Below, piece by piece: positions 25,634-38,391 of a DNA stretch of 64,000 nt. A program made the position numbers and the translations under genes. Below the pieces are notes generated by a model. The model was not told where the DNA came from. It did not search any database and saw nothing but the letters and a program-made list of their open reading frames with translations. The stretch spans positions 843,676 through 907,675 of the forward strand of contig NW_006763294.1 of the NCBI RefSeq assembly GCF_000218685.1, written 5' to 3'. How positions within the stretch are numbered: position 1 is the stretch's first letter; every line of letters starts with the position of its first letter. This DNA comes from Serpula lacrymans var. lacrymans S7.9 (taxonomy: Eukaryota > Basidiomycota > Agaricomycetes > Boletales > Serpulaceae).

Positions 25634-28060
25634 ATGCGTCCCTTTTTCTTTACGCTCGTCGCGTCAATAAGCTACGGTTTGCTCACGGCGGCTGAACCCT
25701 TGCTCTCGCCATACAGTTTGCATGAGAAACGGACCAGTATTCCGGCGGGATGGTCGCGTTCCCGTAGACATGAGGCCACCTCGATACTTCCCTTGCGATT
25801 TGCCCTAAAGCAAAGCAATATTGAGGACATCGGCAGTTATCTGTACGATATTTCTCATCCCAATTCCCCCAATTACGGTAATCACTGGAGCGCTGGGGAG
25901 GTTGCGAGCAAATTCGCCCCTGGCGATGAATCAGTTTCTGCAGTCCGGGATTGGCTAGTGGGCAGTGGTATTGAAGCAGAGCGTATCAGAGTTAGTCCTA
26001 CCAAAGGATGGATTCAATTAAATGCGACTGTGGAAGAAGCGGAACAGCTCCTCCGCACGGAGTATCATGTATACAGTCATCAAACTGGACAGGATCACAT
26101 TGGTAAGATCGTTCCCCTCTCTTTTGCACGCGTATTCACCTATCATAAAAAGCCTGCGACGCATACCACCTTCCTGCTCATGTCCAGCCGCATGTCGACT
26201 TTGTACTTCCTAGCGTGCATTTTGATGCTAAGCTGTCTCGCCGTTCTGGAGTCGAAGGATCTGCTCGTGAGGTTGGGCAACCTGGCTATGGCATTACACC
26301 CAAAACCACAGGTCGCGTCAGCACTGAAGTGACCGAACTCGAACAGTGTGATGAGTATATCACTCCCATCTGCCTGAGAACACTGTACAGCTTGGAGTAT
26401 GTACCCTTGGCAACTGAAAAGAACAGTTTCGCTGTTGGTTAGTATAATTGGGATATCGTAAGACAATCTTGCTCATCTTTGTTTTTCATTGCAGTCGAAT
26501 ACACACCTCAAGCATACCTTCAGTCTGACTTGCAATTGTTTGCACAAAACTACTCCCAAGACCTCATCGGTAAAGAACCTTACATGGTTTCGATTGATGG
26601 TGGTGCGTCTATCTTGTGCTTCCCACCCCCTTTTGTCGTAACAGCTTCGATTCGGAATTTGTATCTTAGGATATGCACAAACGGAGTATCAAGGTTTTGA
26701 CTATAACGGCGAATCAGATCTCGATTTGCAGTATGGTATGACGCTGGTAACAGGCAAACAACAGGTCACGCTGTACCAGGCTGGTGATATGGTAGAAGGT
26801 ATAGTATAGTCATTATTACTATGATGATCGTCGGTGACGGCGCTCATTCTCATCTTAGGTGCCTCGTTCAACAACTTCCTCGACGCTATCGATGGCTCTT
26901 ACTGCACTTTCGAGGGTGGCGACGACTACAGTCAGGATTCGGAGTACCCAGATACTGAGCCGGGTGGTTATTTGGGTAGAATCTTTTCACAGCCCCTTTG
27001 GTACCTTGCTTACATTTTTCTCATCCAGGCCCTCAGGCATGTGGTACTGTTACGCCAGCCTATGTCATTTCTACTTCATACGGTTACGACGAAGCGGACC
27101 TTACGCCTTTCTACGCCGAACGCCAATGTGCTGAGTATGCCAAACTTGGTTTGATGGGTATCACGATTCTGTACAGTTCAGGAGATGACGGTGTGGCTGG
27201 AAATGATGATTACTGCCTAAACCCGAATGGTGTGTACACTTCTCAGTCCAACTGCCAATAGTCAAGCCTGATCATCGCCACCACGTCCGCAGGCACTCAA
27301 ACTGCTGACGGAAAGATATTCAACCCCAGTTTCCCTGGAACATGCCCATACGTAACCTCAGTTGGCGCAACTCAAGTTAACCCCAACTCCACAGTTTTCG
27401 AGCCAGAAAGCGCTTGCGAACAAGTCATCTACTCTGGCGGAGGTTTTAGCAACTACTTTGCCATGCCAGAGTACCAGAAAGAGGCTGTTGACTATTACTT
27501 GACGACATATCCCCCTCAGTACCCTGCTGATATCTGGAACTCGACGGGAATGGTGAGCCGTTTTGTATCATGTTAACTAGTAAAATTTAACTGACGATAC
27601 CGTTAGTCGCGTGGGTTCCCTGATATTGCGGCCAATGGTGCAAACTACGTTGTTGCTGTCTGTACATTTCATTTGCTGTTCATCTCATTTTCATTTAACA
27701 CTGCGTCCTAGATTGATGGTGAATTTGAGCTTGTGTATGGGACATCATGTTCCTCCCCAGTCAGTGGCGCTATCTTCACCATGATCAACGACGCTCGCCT
27801 TGCAGTGGGAAAGAGTCCCATTGGATTTATCAATCCTACGGTATTACTTTCTCGTTTTTGTGTTAGATTAAAGCGATCTCTGACTCGGGCAACAGATTTA
27901 CTCTTCTGAGTTTGCTGGACTGTTCAATGATATCACTACAGGCACTAACCCTGGATGCGGTACCGCTGGGTATAATACAGCACCGGGTTGGGATCCTGTG
28001 ACCGGCCTTGGCACTCCCAACTTTGCCAAGTTGGTCGAGAAGTGGTTGACTCTTCCTTGA
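25634..28060 (+). CDS. Sedolisin (S53), paralogue 2 (sed2)
   Basis: A secreted acid peptidase. Its signal peptide (MRPFFFTLVASISYGLL) is followed by a propeptide starting HEKRTSIPAGWSRSRRHE. The catalytic Glu/Asp are in ESDLDLQYG (about 26718), the oxyanion Asp in YSSGDDGVAG (about 27180), and the nucleophile in GTSCSSP (about 27745), where Cys replaces the usual Ala after the catalytic Ser. The C-terminal calcium loop is [21 protein letters not shown]. The intron after NYVVA starts with GTCTGT, a weaker donor than the GTANGT seen in its paralogues. All key residues are present. The nearest relatives in the window are sed3 and sed6, which share the Cys and the intron layout. Confidence 0.92.
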
Positions 28061-29294
28061 TAAGATTATCAATAGGACTATTGGACAATCGCTCTCGTAC
28101 ATTTTAGCACTATTACATTCTAGTCACTGGGTCGTGAGCTATGCGGTTATAACCATTGAACACACAAGGCATACCACTAGAACGTTTGACCGTTTCACAA
28201 ACTACAGTTTGATAACTGACGCTTTGCTTGAATGAGCAAGCGTACCAGGCCCAAGCTGTCCAGCCTATCCTGAGAAGCCAATAAAATCAGTATTGTGGCT
28301 GAGCTGTTTGCCAAAAACATTTGACACACCGCACAGTCCGCTTGTACCGAGCGCGGGCTGACATCATGCCAGGCATTCATCTATTCGCACTCACAAGCAT
28401 TTACTTGGGACAATGTTAGCTGAAAGGTAGTGTTTCTGCCTTCACTGTACACTTCATAATGTTACAGATCTTGAGCACCAGGGCTCCCAGCTATAATGGC
28501 AGGCACAGAACAGCCCCAGCCAGTATCATGACCACGACTCAAGGGCCATTCTGGTATGGTCAAATGTAAGAAAGGATTCTTGTCAAATTGGGTCTCCTTC
28601 ATTTGTATCTTTATCATGGAAACCTGGTGCCCGAGTGTCATGCGCCACCTAGGCTGCCTTGGTTATCGAGCCATAGTCGAATTGAGGGGGGCTATGCGTG
28701 GGCCATCTTGTTATGCCATTTTCACTTATCTTTCTCGACCAGGTCGTATGCTCTTTCGAGCACTGCTTCGGTTATGTGACCCGACTTGGTGCTACTTGCA
28801 CTACTATTTTCGGGATTTCCGGTCTTCGAGGAATGCACGCGAGAACCCAAGCATGGGTTCCTTTCAGTATCCAGGCTCATCGATTCACCTCTGACCTCAG
28901 GTTATTCTGGTTAATGGCCGAGGTTCATCATTCCCATGAGGCATGTCGTCTATTCAAACCAATGTCCACACTGAACCTCCTTGGTTTTAAAGTCTTTGGG
29001 TACTTCGTTAGCTAAAAGCTATGAAGGCCTTCGACGGGTTTGAAACCCCCTCAACACTCAGGAAGTGCCTGTCATATAAGCTGTTAATGGTGTTGTTATA
29101 CTTCTGGCGAGAAGCTGCTCACGAGAAGTCATAATTAGATGACCTCGTTCCCGGTTGTCAGTGTGAGATTGTTGGTTCTCACCTCGCGCACGCCGGACTC
29201 AAAAGGCCTTATCTTGGGCCTGGACATGCTGATGATGACATTTCCGTCCCCACAGACGATCTATATAATGTCTTGACGCATATCTCTGCCGACT
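28061..29294. other. Intergenic region between sed2 and sed3
   Basis: About 1.2 kb with no recognised gene; ORFs near 28556-29015 have no family motif. A TATA element (GATCTATATAATG) lies at about 29258-29270. Confidence 0.45.
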
Positions 29295-31826
29295 ATGCAG
29301 GGCATTCTGGCTAACATGCAGTCACTTCTCTACCTTGTCGTCCTTAGTCTGGGCCTTCTTGCTGCGGCTGAATCTCCCATCTCTCCGTATAGTCTGCATG
29401 AGAAACGTACTCACATACCTGCAGGATGGTCGCTTCAACGAAGACACGAGCCGACATCCGCTCTTCCCTTGCGATTTGCTCTTACTCAGAGTAATATCGA
29501 TAATATCGAGAAACTTCTGATGGATGTTTCTCATCCAGAGTCTTCAAATTACGGTAATCACTGGACTGCAGGACAGGTTATACAAGCATTTGCTCCTAGC
29601 GAGGAGACTATCTCAGCCGTACGGAACTGGATCCTCGAGAACGGTTTTGAGGAAGAGCGTGTCAAAGTCACTTCGAACAAAGGATGGATCGAGGTAGATG
29701 CCACCACTGAGGAAGCAGAGCGTCTTTTGCAAACCGAGTACAAAGTTTACAGCCATGCATCTGGGAAGAATCATGTTGGTAAGTAAATGACTTTATTAAG
29801 CTTTTGTGAAAGAACTTAGCACCTGCTCGATAGCTTGCGACGCTTACCACCTTCCGTCGCACATCCAGCCGCATGTTGACTTTGTCACACCGTCCGTACA
29901 CTTTGATGCTAGATTGTCTCGTCGCTCTGATGAGCCCGCTCGTTCGGTTGGAAAGCCTGGTTATGGCAGCGCTCCTAAAACCACAGGCCAAGTTGATGCT
30001 GTCGAGATAAGTTCTACTGATGTCTCAACCTGTGATGAGTATATTACTCCCGCATGTTTGAGGGCTCTATACGGTCTCGACTATACACCTGTTGCCACCG
30101 CGAAAAACAGCTTTGGTATTGGTAAGTATTTTTAGTTCTGTCTATTATTAATATTTGGATGGCTGCCCATACCATGGTTTTTTAATGCGGTATAATATAC
30201 TGGGGACCTTTTCACCCCATATCGTTTTTATATCCTACTCAAAACTAGAGCTGACTTTTGGATCAGTTGAATACACTCCCGAGGCGTACCTCCAGACTGA
30301 CATAAATTTGTTTGCCATGAACTTCTCCGAGGGCCTCTATGGAGTATCACCTTATATGGTGTCTATTGATGGAGGTGTGTCGAGATTAATTTAGTACTTG
30401 ATTTTTGAATGCTCAGCAAGTTTTACCCAAGGCTACGCGCAAACGGAATACCAAGGTTTCGACTACAATGGCGAGTCTGACCTTGATCTGCAATACGGAA
30501 TGACCCTCGTCACACCTGCGCAGCAAGTGACACTTTATCAGGTCGGAGATATGGTCGAAGGTATATCGCTGCTTTTCCGAGCATTATACATTTAATTGAA
30601 TTCCGAGCCAACCAGGTGCTTCCTTCAACAACTTCCTTGACGCCCTCGATGGCTCGTACTGCACATTCGAGGGTGGTGATGACTATACCCAGGATGCCAT
30701 GTACCCAGACACAGAACCAGGAGGTTATATGGGTAAAGAAGCTTACATTTTTCGAAATCTCAGCCTAACGATGTCCGATGAATGAAGGTCCCGAAGCATG
30801 TGGCACTGCTACACCGACCTACGTCATTTCCACTTCTTACTCGTACAATGAAGCCGATCTTACTCCATTCTACACTGCACGCCAGTGTGCAGAGTATGCC
30901 AAACTTGGTCTGATGGGTGTCACCATTCTGTACAGTTCTGGTGACTACGGCGTTGCCGGTAATGACGATGTTTGCTTAAATCCCAATGGTATGTGTGATC
31001 ATGACTTTTTTATCATTTAACTTAACGGATCCCCCTTTCAAACTACTAGGTACCCAAACAGCAGACGGAACGATGTTCAATCCTACTTTCCCTGGGACCT
31101 GTCCATACATTACCTCAGTAGGTGCTACCCAAGTGAATCCTAACTCGACTGTCTACGAGCCCGAGAGTGCATGCGAACAAGTTATCTACTCTGGAGGTGG
31201 ATTCAGTAACTACTTCGCAATGCCCAGTTATCAGAAGGAGGCCGTCGATTACTATTTAGCAAACTACTATCCCGATTACCCCGCCACTATGTGGAACTCC
31301 ACTGGAATGGTGCGTAATTATTTACCCCACCCGCTTATTGATGATGTGCTGAGCTTTCTTGGCGTGTAGTCTCGTGGATTCCCAGATATTTCAGCCAATG
31401 GGGCAAACTATGTTGTAGCTGTAAGTATTCTTGGCTTCGTGCTTGTTTTTGTCTCGTGTTTCTCATCGGGTAACCTCTTCTAGACGGTGCATTTGAACTC
31501 GTTTATGGGACATCGTGTTCTACACCTGTCAACGGTGCTATTTTTACCATGATCAACGACGCCCGTCTCGCTGCTGGTAAAAGTACCATTGGTTTCATCA
31601 ACCCCACAGTACGGCTTTCTTTTCCCACAATCACCTGTCGCTGACATGCATGTTCTGCTAGATATACTCTACCGACTTCAGCGGCTTGTTCAACGACATC
31701 ACCATGGGCGACAACCCTGGCTGTGGCACAAACGGCTTCAATGCCACTCCTGGATGGGACCCTGTGACCGGATTGGGCACTCCTAATTTCCCAAAGCTGG
31801 TGGCTAAGTGGTTGTCACTCCCCTAA
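29295..31826 (+). CDS. Sedolisin (S53), paralogue 3 (sed3); one exon junction altered
   Basis: A secreted acid peptidase. The first ATG is 29295, but the TATA box lies only about 30 bases upstream, so 29316 ([18 protein letters not shown]) may be the real start. The propeptide begins [11 protein letters not shown]. Catalytic Glu/Asp are in ESDLDLQYG (about 30475), the oxyanion Asp in [10 protein letters not shown] (about 30940), and the nucleophile in GTSCSTP (about 31508). The exon before the nucleophile lacks the four bases that encode the Ile-Asp start in the paralogues. Using GTAAGT at 31421 with the acceptor at 31483 shifts the frame. Using GTATTC four bases downstream (31425) restores it as VVAVNGAFELV. 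The intron before VEYTPEAYL is long (about 145 nt), as in sed6. Confidence 0.87.
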
Positions 31827-32220
31827 AGAGGATGATATAGAGGGATTTTGGGTACAATAAGGTCACCGTGGTTTCTGGTGTTTATCTCATAAATGATATC
31901 ACGATCAAGTTATTCATGCTCCCTGTCAAAGTTCAGCTCGCAATTGTTTGGCTGGTGGTCAACAGAAATGCCAAACACGCTACTGGCTTTTAACCAAGGT
32001 CAGTACCGTGGAACCTTACGCAGTATATCCTTTGAATAACACCATTGGATCGGCGTACTGACAGTAAATTCAAACTTTGCCCAGTGCTCTTTAGCGCTCA
32101 CTGTGAATGGGAAAATGTACAGTTTTCAACTGGGGTCCAACACAGTACGATACAACAATGGAGACGAATAGCTAAGCATGGCGAGAGAAAACCACGGGCG
32201 AAAGCGTGATAAGCAATGAT
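31827..32220. other. Spacer between the convergent genes sed3 and sed4
   Basis: About 390 bases holding two 3' ends. I see no gene or repeat. Confidence 0.5.
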
Positions 32221-34648
32221 TTATGAAAGTGCCAGATCCCCCAAATCCAGCCAGCGTTCAAGGAGCTTGAAGAAATTAGGAGTGCCGAGACCTGTGACGG
32301 GGTCCCAGCCGGGAGCGGAAGTGAACCCTGGAGTACCACAGCCTGGGTTGCTACCCGTGGTGATATCGTTGAAAGCGTCAGAAAAATCACTTGAGTATAT
32401 CTAATCAAGGGACACTGTGGATCAGAGAACAGAATAAACTTGGCAGAAACACCTACGGCAGGATTGATAAATCCAATGGTGCTCTTGCCCGCAGCAATTC
32501 GTGCGTCGTTGACCATGGTCAAGATTGCACCTACGACAGGGGTTGAAGCAGAAGTGCCATAAACAAGGCTGAAGTTTCCGTCGATCTGTGACGCAGAAAG
32601 TCTTCACCAAGACTCCACACAAGAGCGAGAGAAAGGTTAACTCACAGCTACCACGTAATTAGCACCATTGGCAGAAAGATCCGGGAAAGCACGGGACTAG
32701 GGATGAAAAAAATGGGAGGTTAACCATTGCAATATAGTTCGAATCGTCAGTCCTCACCGTTCCTGTTGAGTTCCAAATACTAGCAGAGTACGGAGGGGAG
32801 TGATTCTTCAGATAGTTTTCCACAGCGTCTTTCTGGTAGTGAGGCATGGCGAAGTAGTTGCTGAAGCCTCCACTAGAGTAAATCACCTGTTCGCACGCGC
32901 TTTCTGGGTCGAATACGCTGGAGCCGGGGTTGACTTGAGTTGCTCCAATGGAGGTGACGAATGGACAAGTGCTAGGGAAAGTGGGATTGAAGATCTTGCC
33001 GTCCTTGGTCTGAGTGCCTGGTGGAATTTGACATATGAGCTAACGAACGACGTTGCCATCTCCATACAAGTATCCTAACTCACCATCACGGTTCAAGCAT
33101 GTTGCCCCATTACCTGCGACACCATAATCACCGGAGCTATATAAGATAGTAACGCCCATAAGCCCAAGTTTCGCATATTCAGCGCATTGGCGAGCGACAT
33201 ATGACGGAGAAAGATCCGCCTCGTTATAACCGTATGAAGTGGAGATTACGTTTGCAGGCTTTACTGTGCCGCAGTCTTGCGGTTTTTCGTATCCACCAGG
33301 TGTAGTATCCGGATAAATAGAGTCTTCAGAAGGATCGTCGCCACCTTCGAAAGTGCAATATGAGCCGTCTATAGCGTCGAGGAAGTTGTTGAACGATGCT
33401 TCTAGAGACTACTCTCGGTTACCAAAGAGTAAACAGAATAAAAAGCACTGAATTGGACCTATGATCATATCTCCAGTTTGATACATGGTGACCCTTTGCG
33501 CGGGCGTGACTAATGCGATGCCGTACTGCATGTCGAGGTTGGCTTCTCCGTTGTACTCGAAGCCTTTGTAAACGGTTTGAATGATGCCTAAAGAATCGAG
33601 ATGCTGGTCAACGAAAGAGTCAGCCAGTGAAGGACATTGTGTAATACCTCCATCAATAAAAACTATATCGGGAGTGAGTTTGGGCAGATCGACGCCGTCA
33701 ACGGCATCTGTGTAAGCGTTGGCAAAGAGATCCGTGTCACTCTGAAGATAAGCTTCAGGCGTATATTCCACTGCGAAGGCTTCTCAGTAAATAATAGGCT
33801 GGAGACGCGACACACAAGAACGTACCGATACCAAAACTGTTTTCTGACGTGGCAAGGGGTGCATAAACCAAGCCATACAGAGCACGGAGACAGGAAAGAG
33901 TGATTTGCTTGTCACAGTCTTTGAGCTCACCACCCAGACCCAGAAGTGTGTCAACACTACCCGTGGTCTTCGGACCGTTGCCATTGCCAGGTAATCCAAT
34001 TCGAGTCGAATCACTAGCCGGCGCTGATCGCTTCGACAACTTGGAATCGAAATGAATTGTGGGGGTGACAAAGTCGACGTGGGGCGTGATGTGGGCAGGG
34101 AGGTGATAGCTTTCGCAAGCTATACAGGTTATCAGTTGCTATCGGGGATGGCATGATTATATTTTATTAGAGATCAGCTAACCAACGTGTTCTTTGCCGG
34201 TATCATGCTTGAATACATGATAATCAGCTTGCAAAAGATCCTCCGCCTCTTCAGTCGTAGCTTCAATTGTAATCCATCCTTTTGTTGATGAGAGCTTGAT
34301 GCGCTCAGGTTCCAAACCGCTTTGCATGAGCCAAGAACGAATAGCTTGAATTGAATCATGACTCGGAGCAAATTTGGCTGCTATTTCGGAAGCTGTCCAG
34401 TGATTGCCATAGTTTGGAGACCCAGGGAGAGAGATGTCGTAGAGGTACTCGCCAATATTCTCAATGTGGTTCTGGGCAATGGCGAAACGAAGAGGAATGA
34501 CGGCTGTAGAGTTGAGTTTACGAACACGAGACCATCCATATGGCGTACTGCTACGCTTTTCGTGTAAAACGTGGGGGGAAACGAGAGGATTGGCAAAGGA
34601 AACAACGACAAGCGCTAACGAAACAAGTGGAAGGATCAAAGAGCGCAT
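32221..34648 (-). CDS. Sedolisin (S53), paralogue 4 (sed4)
   Basis: A secreted acid peptidase read from 34648 leftwards. The signal peptide is [19 protein letters not shown]; the propeptide begins HEKRSSTPYGW. Catalytic Glu/Asp are in EANLDMQYG (about 33535), the oxyanion Asp in [10 protein letters not shown] (about 33130) and the nucleophile in GTSASTP (about 32545). The tail [21 protein letters not shown] runs on to an unusually long end, WLDLGDLALS; sed1, sed2 and sed3 stop right after W-L-x-L-P. The intron before the CGTVKP motif, found in sed1, sed2, sed3 and sed6, is absent. It groups with sed5 and sed7. Confidence 0.92.
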
Positions 34649-35540
34649 TTTGTGAGAACAAATGCGAAAGAGAAACTTGACGTAGGACAGGTGCTGGGGA
34701 GCATGCTTTATATGAATATGATAAGTACTCTAGCTGTCGTAGCAGAAGGAGCCTCAGCCAATCTTCCATTGCAGATAGTTTTTTGAAGAAAGAAACCTGC
34801 TGTGACTTCTTTGCCTGTAACGATGGGGCACTTCCCTTATTTGGAAGGTAGTAAACACTGGGTAATATCCCAGTCTCTTGCAGTCCATATTTATGTTGAG
34901 GCTAGCCTGGCACGTAGTTTATGGTGTTTCACTTGAATCTTATGCTAACTCAGAACTTGGTGGTCTTCTGTATACTTCCGAGCTAAAGTTGGAAGTGTTC
35001 GGTGGAAGTGACGGGGACCGGATTGCATAGCATATAGATATCCAACAATAACACAGAAGTTGATTCCCATCGCACAGTAGAACGATATACAGCAAAAATG
35101 ATACCCATGATTTAAATAGAAGCTAAGAAGTATGAGTGCATGCATAAGCAATATCGACGATAAGTGCGCCAAGTGCGATCTGATCGCAGAGTCGTTAACA
35201 TGGCTTCCCGAAGACTAACGATAATACGACAAGAAAATCATCGACTTCGTATATCATCCTGTGGCGATATTCATTATTCTTCATCGTTGGCACTGCCGAT
35301 GAATTGCCTTTACCTACCCTCCACAGCTCCTGAGGTTATACCAGTGCCCACTGGCGCCCATTGTGGAGCAATGACAAGATCTAGCCTAGTATTACAATTT
35401 AATGTCCCACATAACAGTACGACATAACAAAGGCGACAAATTAGTCGACACGAGGTGAGCTTTTCAAGTACATAATGTTGAAAATTCGTCAAAGTAGGCG
35501 TCATAAGAAGTAGAGCATTAAACTGGCAGGCCGTTCAAGT
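34649..35540. other. Intergenic region between sed5 and sed4, with a diverged duplicated segment
   Basis: The sed4 promoter side (34649-34900) has a TATA-like TTTATATG near 34709. The rest is dominated by a segment that resembles the 3' flank of the sulfate transporter gene (listed separately). Confidence 0.5.
34945..35326. repeat. Diverged copy of the segment at 39670-40056
   Basis: The two stretches share, in the same order, TAAATAGAAGCTA, GAGTGCATGC, CGATAAGTGC, ATCATC.ACTTCGT, CGTTG(C/G).. and TTTACCTACCCTCCA. The copy here lies just downstream of the 3' end of sed5. The other overlaps the stop and 3' flank of the SulP gene. Alignment was by eye; the identity looks low to moderate with several indels. 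Confidence 0.6.
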
Positions 35541-37938
35541 TCAGGCTATCTCGAGCCAATGTTTGAGGAGCTTGGGGAAATTGGGAGTTCCTAGACCTGT
35601 GACGGGGTCCCACCCAGGAGTGGAGTTGAACCCAAGAGTCCCACAACCTGGGTTACTGCCCTTGGTGATATCGTTGAAAGCTCCAGAGAAGGCGCTCGAG
35701 TATATCTGATAAGGATGCTGTGAATTAGAGGGGTACATACGAATATCTTCTTAACAACACATACGGCAGGATTAATGAATCCAATTGGCTTCTTGCCCAC
35801 AGCAAGTCGTGCATCGTTGATCATGGTTAAGATTGCACCGATGACAGGGGACGAGGCAGAGGTGCCATAAACAAGGTTGAACTTGCCGTCGATCTGTGAC
35901 ATGAATAAGTTATCAGCAAGTCTCCACACAAGGGGAATAATGTCATCTCACAGCTACCACGTAGTTAGCTCCATTAGCAGAAAGGTCTGGGAAAGCGCGG
36001 GACTGGACAAGAATCGAAAGATGAGCCATTGCACCATATACGAGATTAAGGCTAAACCTCACCTTTCCTGTTGAGTTCCAAATACTAGCAGGGTACGAAG
36101 GAGGGTAATTCTTCAGATATCTTTGCACAGCGTCCTTCTGGTACTCAGGCATAGCGAAGTAGTTACTAAAGCCCCCACTGGAATAGATCACACGTTCACA
36201 TGCGCTTTCTGGTTCGAACACGCTGGAATCGTGATCAATTTGAGTTGCGCCAACAGAAGTAATATATGGACAAGTGCTCGGGAAAGTAGGGTTAAAGACC
36301 TTGCCAGAGCTTGTCGGAGAACCTGAGAGGTGGTTGATATATGAGCTCATGACCAATTATTGATACCAGGCTTCTCTGACCAGAAGACTCACCTGTAGCG
36401 AGCAGGCATGCTTTACCAACACCTGCAACACCATTGTCCCCAGAGCTGTACAAAACGGTAACGCCCATAAGACCGAGTTTCCCATATTCTGCACATTGAC
36501 GGGCAGCGGTGCGTAGGGAAATATGCGCCTCGCTCAAACCGTATGAAGTGGAGATCACATTTGCAGGCTTAACCGTGCCACAGTTTCGAAGCTTTCTATA
36601 TTCGCTAGGACCAGGATCTGGATAAGTAGCGTCTCGAGCAAGAATATCCGGGTCGGCACCTTTAGAGGTACAAAAAAAGCCGTCTACAGCATCGAAGAAG
36701 TCGTTAATTGATGCACCTACAATAATATCGGTCAAGGAATGGCAAACAGAAAAAAGGCACTGAATAGGACCTGTCTCAAGTTGATAAATGGTGACCTTCT
36801 GCTTGGACGTTACTAGTGTCATGCCGTACTGCAAATCAAGATTAGCTTCTACGTGCGGAAAGCCTTTATGTTGAGTTTGATTGACATCTAAAAAATATGA
36901 AATATCAGCGAACTTTCAGCTAGCGAAGTACATTTAGATAATACTTCTTTCGATAGAAACTACGTTAGGCGTAAAATGATCGACGCCACTAATATATGTT
37001 TTTGCAAAAAGGTCCATGTCACTCTGGACATAGGTTTCAGGAGTATATTCCACTGGAAAGCTGCTGCTTCAGTGAAGAGCAGTAGATCTAAGGCGGAGAT
37101 ACCACATACTGATGCCATAACTGTTTTTTGATGTAGAAACAGGTTCATAATGGATATCATACAGCGCACGGAGGCAGGCAGGAGTGATTTTCTTGTCGCA
37201 GTCTTTGAGTTCACCAGCTAGACCCACGATCGGGTCAACAGTACCCACTATCTTCGGGCCATTGCCATCATCAGGTAGTTCATACAAAGTCGGGTCACTA
37301 GTGGTATCTGACGGCTTTGCCAAGTTGGCATCAAAATTAACGGTAGGGATGACAAAGTCGACATGGGGTGCGATATGTGCAGGGAGACGATAGCTTTCGC
37401 AGGCTATACGAATTATCAGCCGTTATCGAGGATGCCATGATGGCACTTTGTGAACAGACTACTAACCAACGTGTTCTTTGCCAGTCTCGTGCGTATATAC
37501 GCGAAAATCAGCTTGTAACAGGCTCTCTGCCTCTTCTACTGTAGCATCGACCTTGATCCATCCTTTGGACTGTGTGAGTTTGATGCGCTCAGGCTGAATA
37601 CCGCTATGCATGAGCCAAGAGTGAATGGTATCGATCGAATCATGGCTAGGAGCAAACTTAGCTGCTACTTCGGCGGCAGTCCAGTGATTACCATAATTTG
37701 GAGACATGGGGACGGAAACATCGTATAGGTATTCATCCATTTTATCAATGTTACTTTGTGCAATCGCGAAACGGAGGGGGATAATGGCTGTAGAGCTGAG
37801 TTTGCGCGCACGAGACCATCCGTATGGCGCACTGCTTCGTTTTTCGTGCAAAACATAGGGCAAAGGAACTGGATCACCAAAAGTGACAGGCAAAACGGCA
37901 AGGGCTAATGAAACAAGTGGAAGGAGTAAAGGGCGCAT
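35541..37938 (-). CDS. Sedolisin (S53), paralogue 5 (sed5), divergent
   Basis: A secreted acid peptidase. The signal peptide is [17 protein letters not shown]; the propeptide begins [11 protein letters not shown]. Catalytic Glu/Asp are retained in EANLDLQYG (about 36835), the oxyanion Asp in [10 protein letters not shown] (about 36430) and the nucleophile in GTSASSP (about 35860). The loop that reads CTFEGGDD in the paralogues is [10 protein letters not shown] here, and NEADI/NEGDL has become LSEAHISL, so the substrate-side surface has changed while the active site has not. It lacks the CGTVKP intron, like sed4 and sed7. It is the most divergent member of that group and lies tandem to sed4. 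Confidence 0.9.
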
Positions 37939-38391
37939 TTTTCCAGCGATAGAGCAGGTTTGAGAGATAAAGCTAAACTCAACAGATGGTTGAAGGTCAT
38001 ATTTTATATGAACGCGTTGGAGTCCTTCATAAACAGAAAGATATGACCAAATTCAAGTCTGCACTGCAGAAAGTTAATTTTTTGGTAGAAAAGACTTACC
38101 ACTCGAGCCTGATTCACGCTCCTACCAGTGGATCTCGTCGTGCTGCATATCCTATTTAGAAGGTGGTAGTTATTGTGCTCCTCTCTTGGCGCACCGCAGA
38201 CAGGATTCAGGAATGTCTCTTGCCATTTTCTTGGACCAAGACTTGAACACTATTTATCAGTCAAGATATAGACAACAGTTTGCTAAGCTTGACGTGCACC
38301 ACAAGTTGATCACAGCTGATTTACTCTCGTGACCCTTCCTAGAGTACAGCGTCAACATTTCGCGGATCGGTTTGGGAACAGAAAAGTAAGA
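37939..38391. other. Upstream region of sed5
   Basis: A TATA-like stretch (TTTTATATGAACG) near 38001-38013 on the promoter side of sed5. I see no gene. Confidence 0.4.

Noticed and set aside
28556..28894. 112-residue ORF between sed2 and sed3
   Set aside because: Starts in one of several overlapping frames with no recognisable family, and has no exon context.
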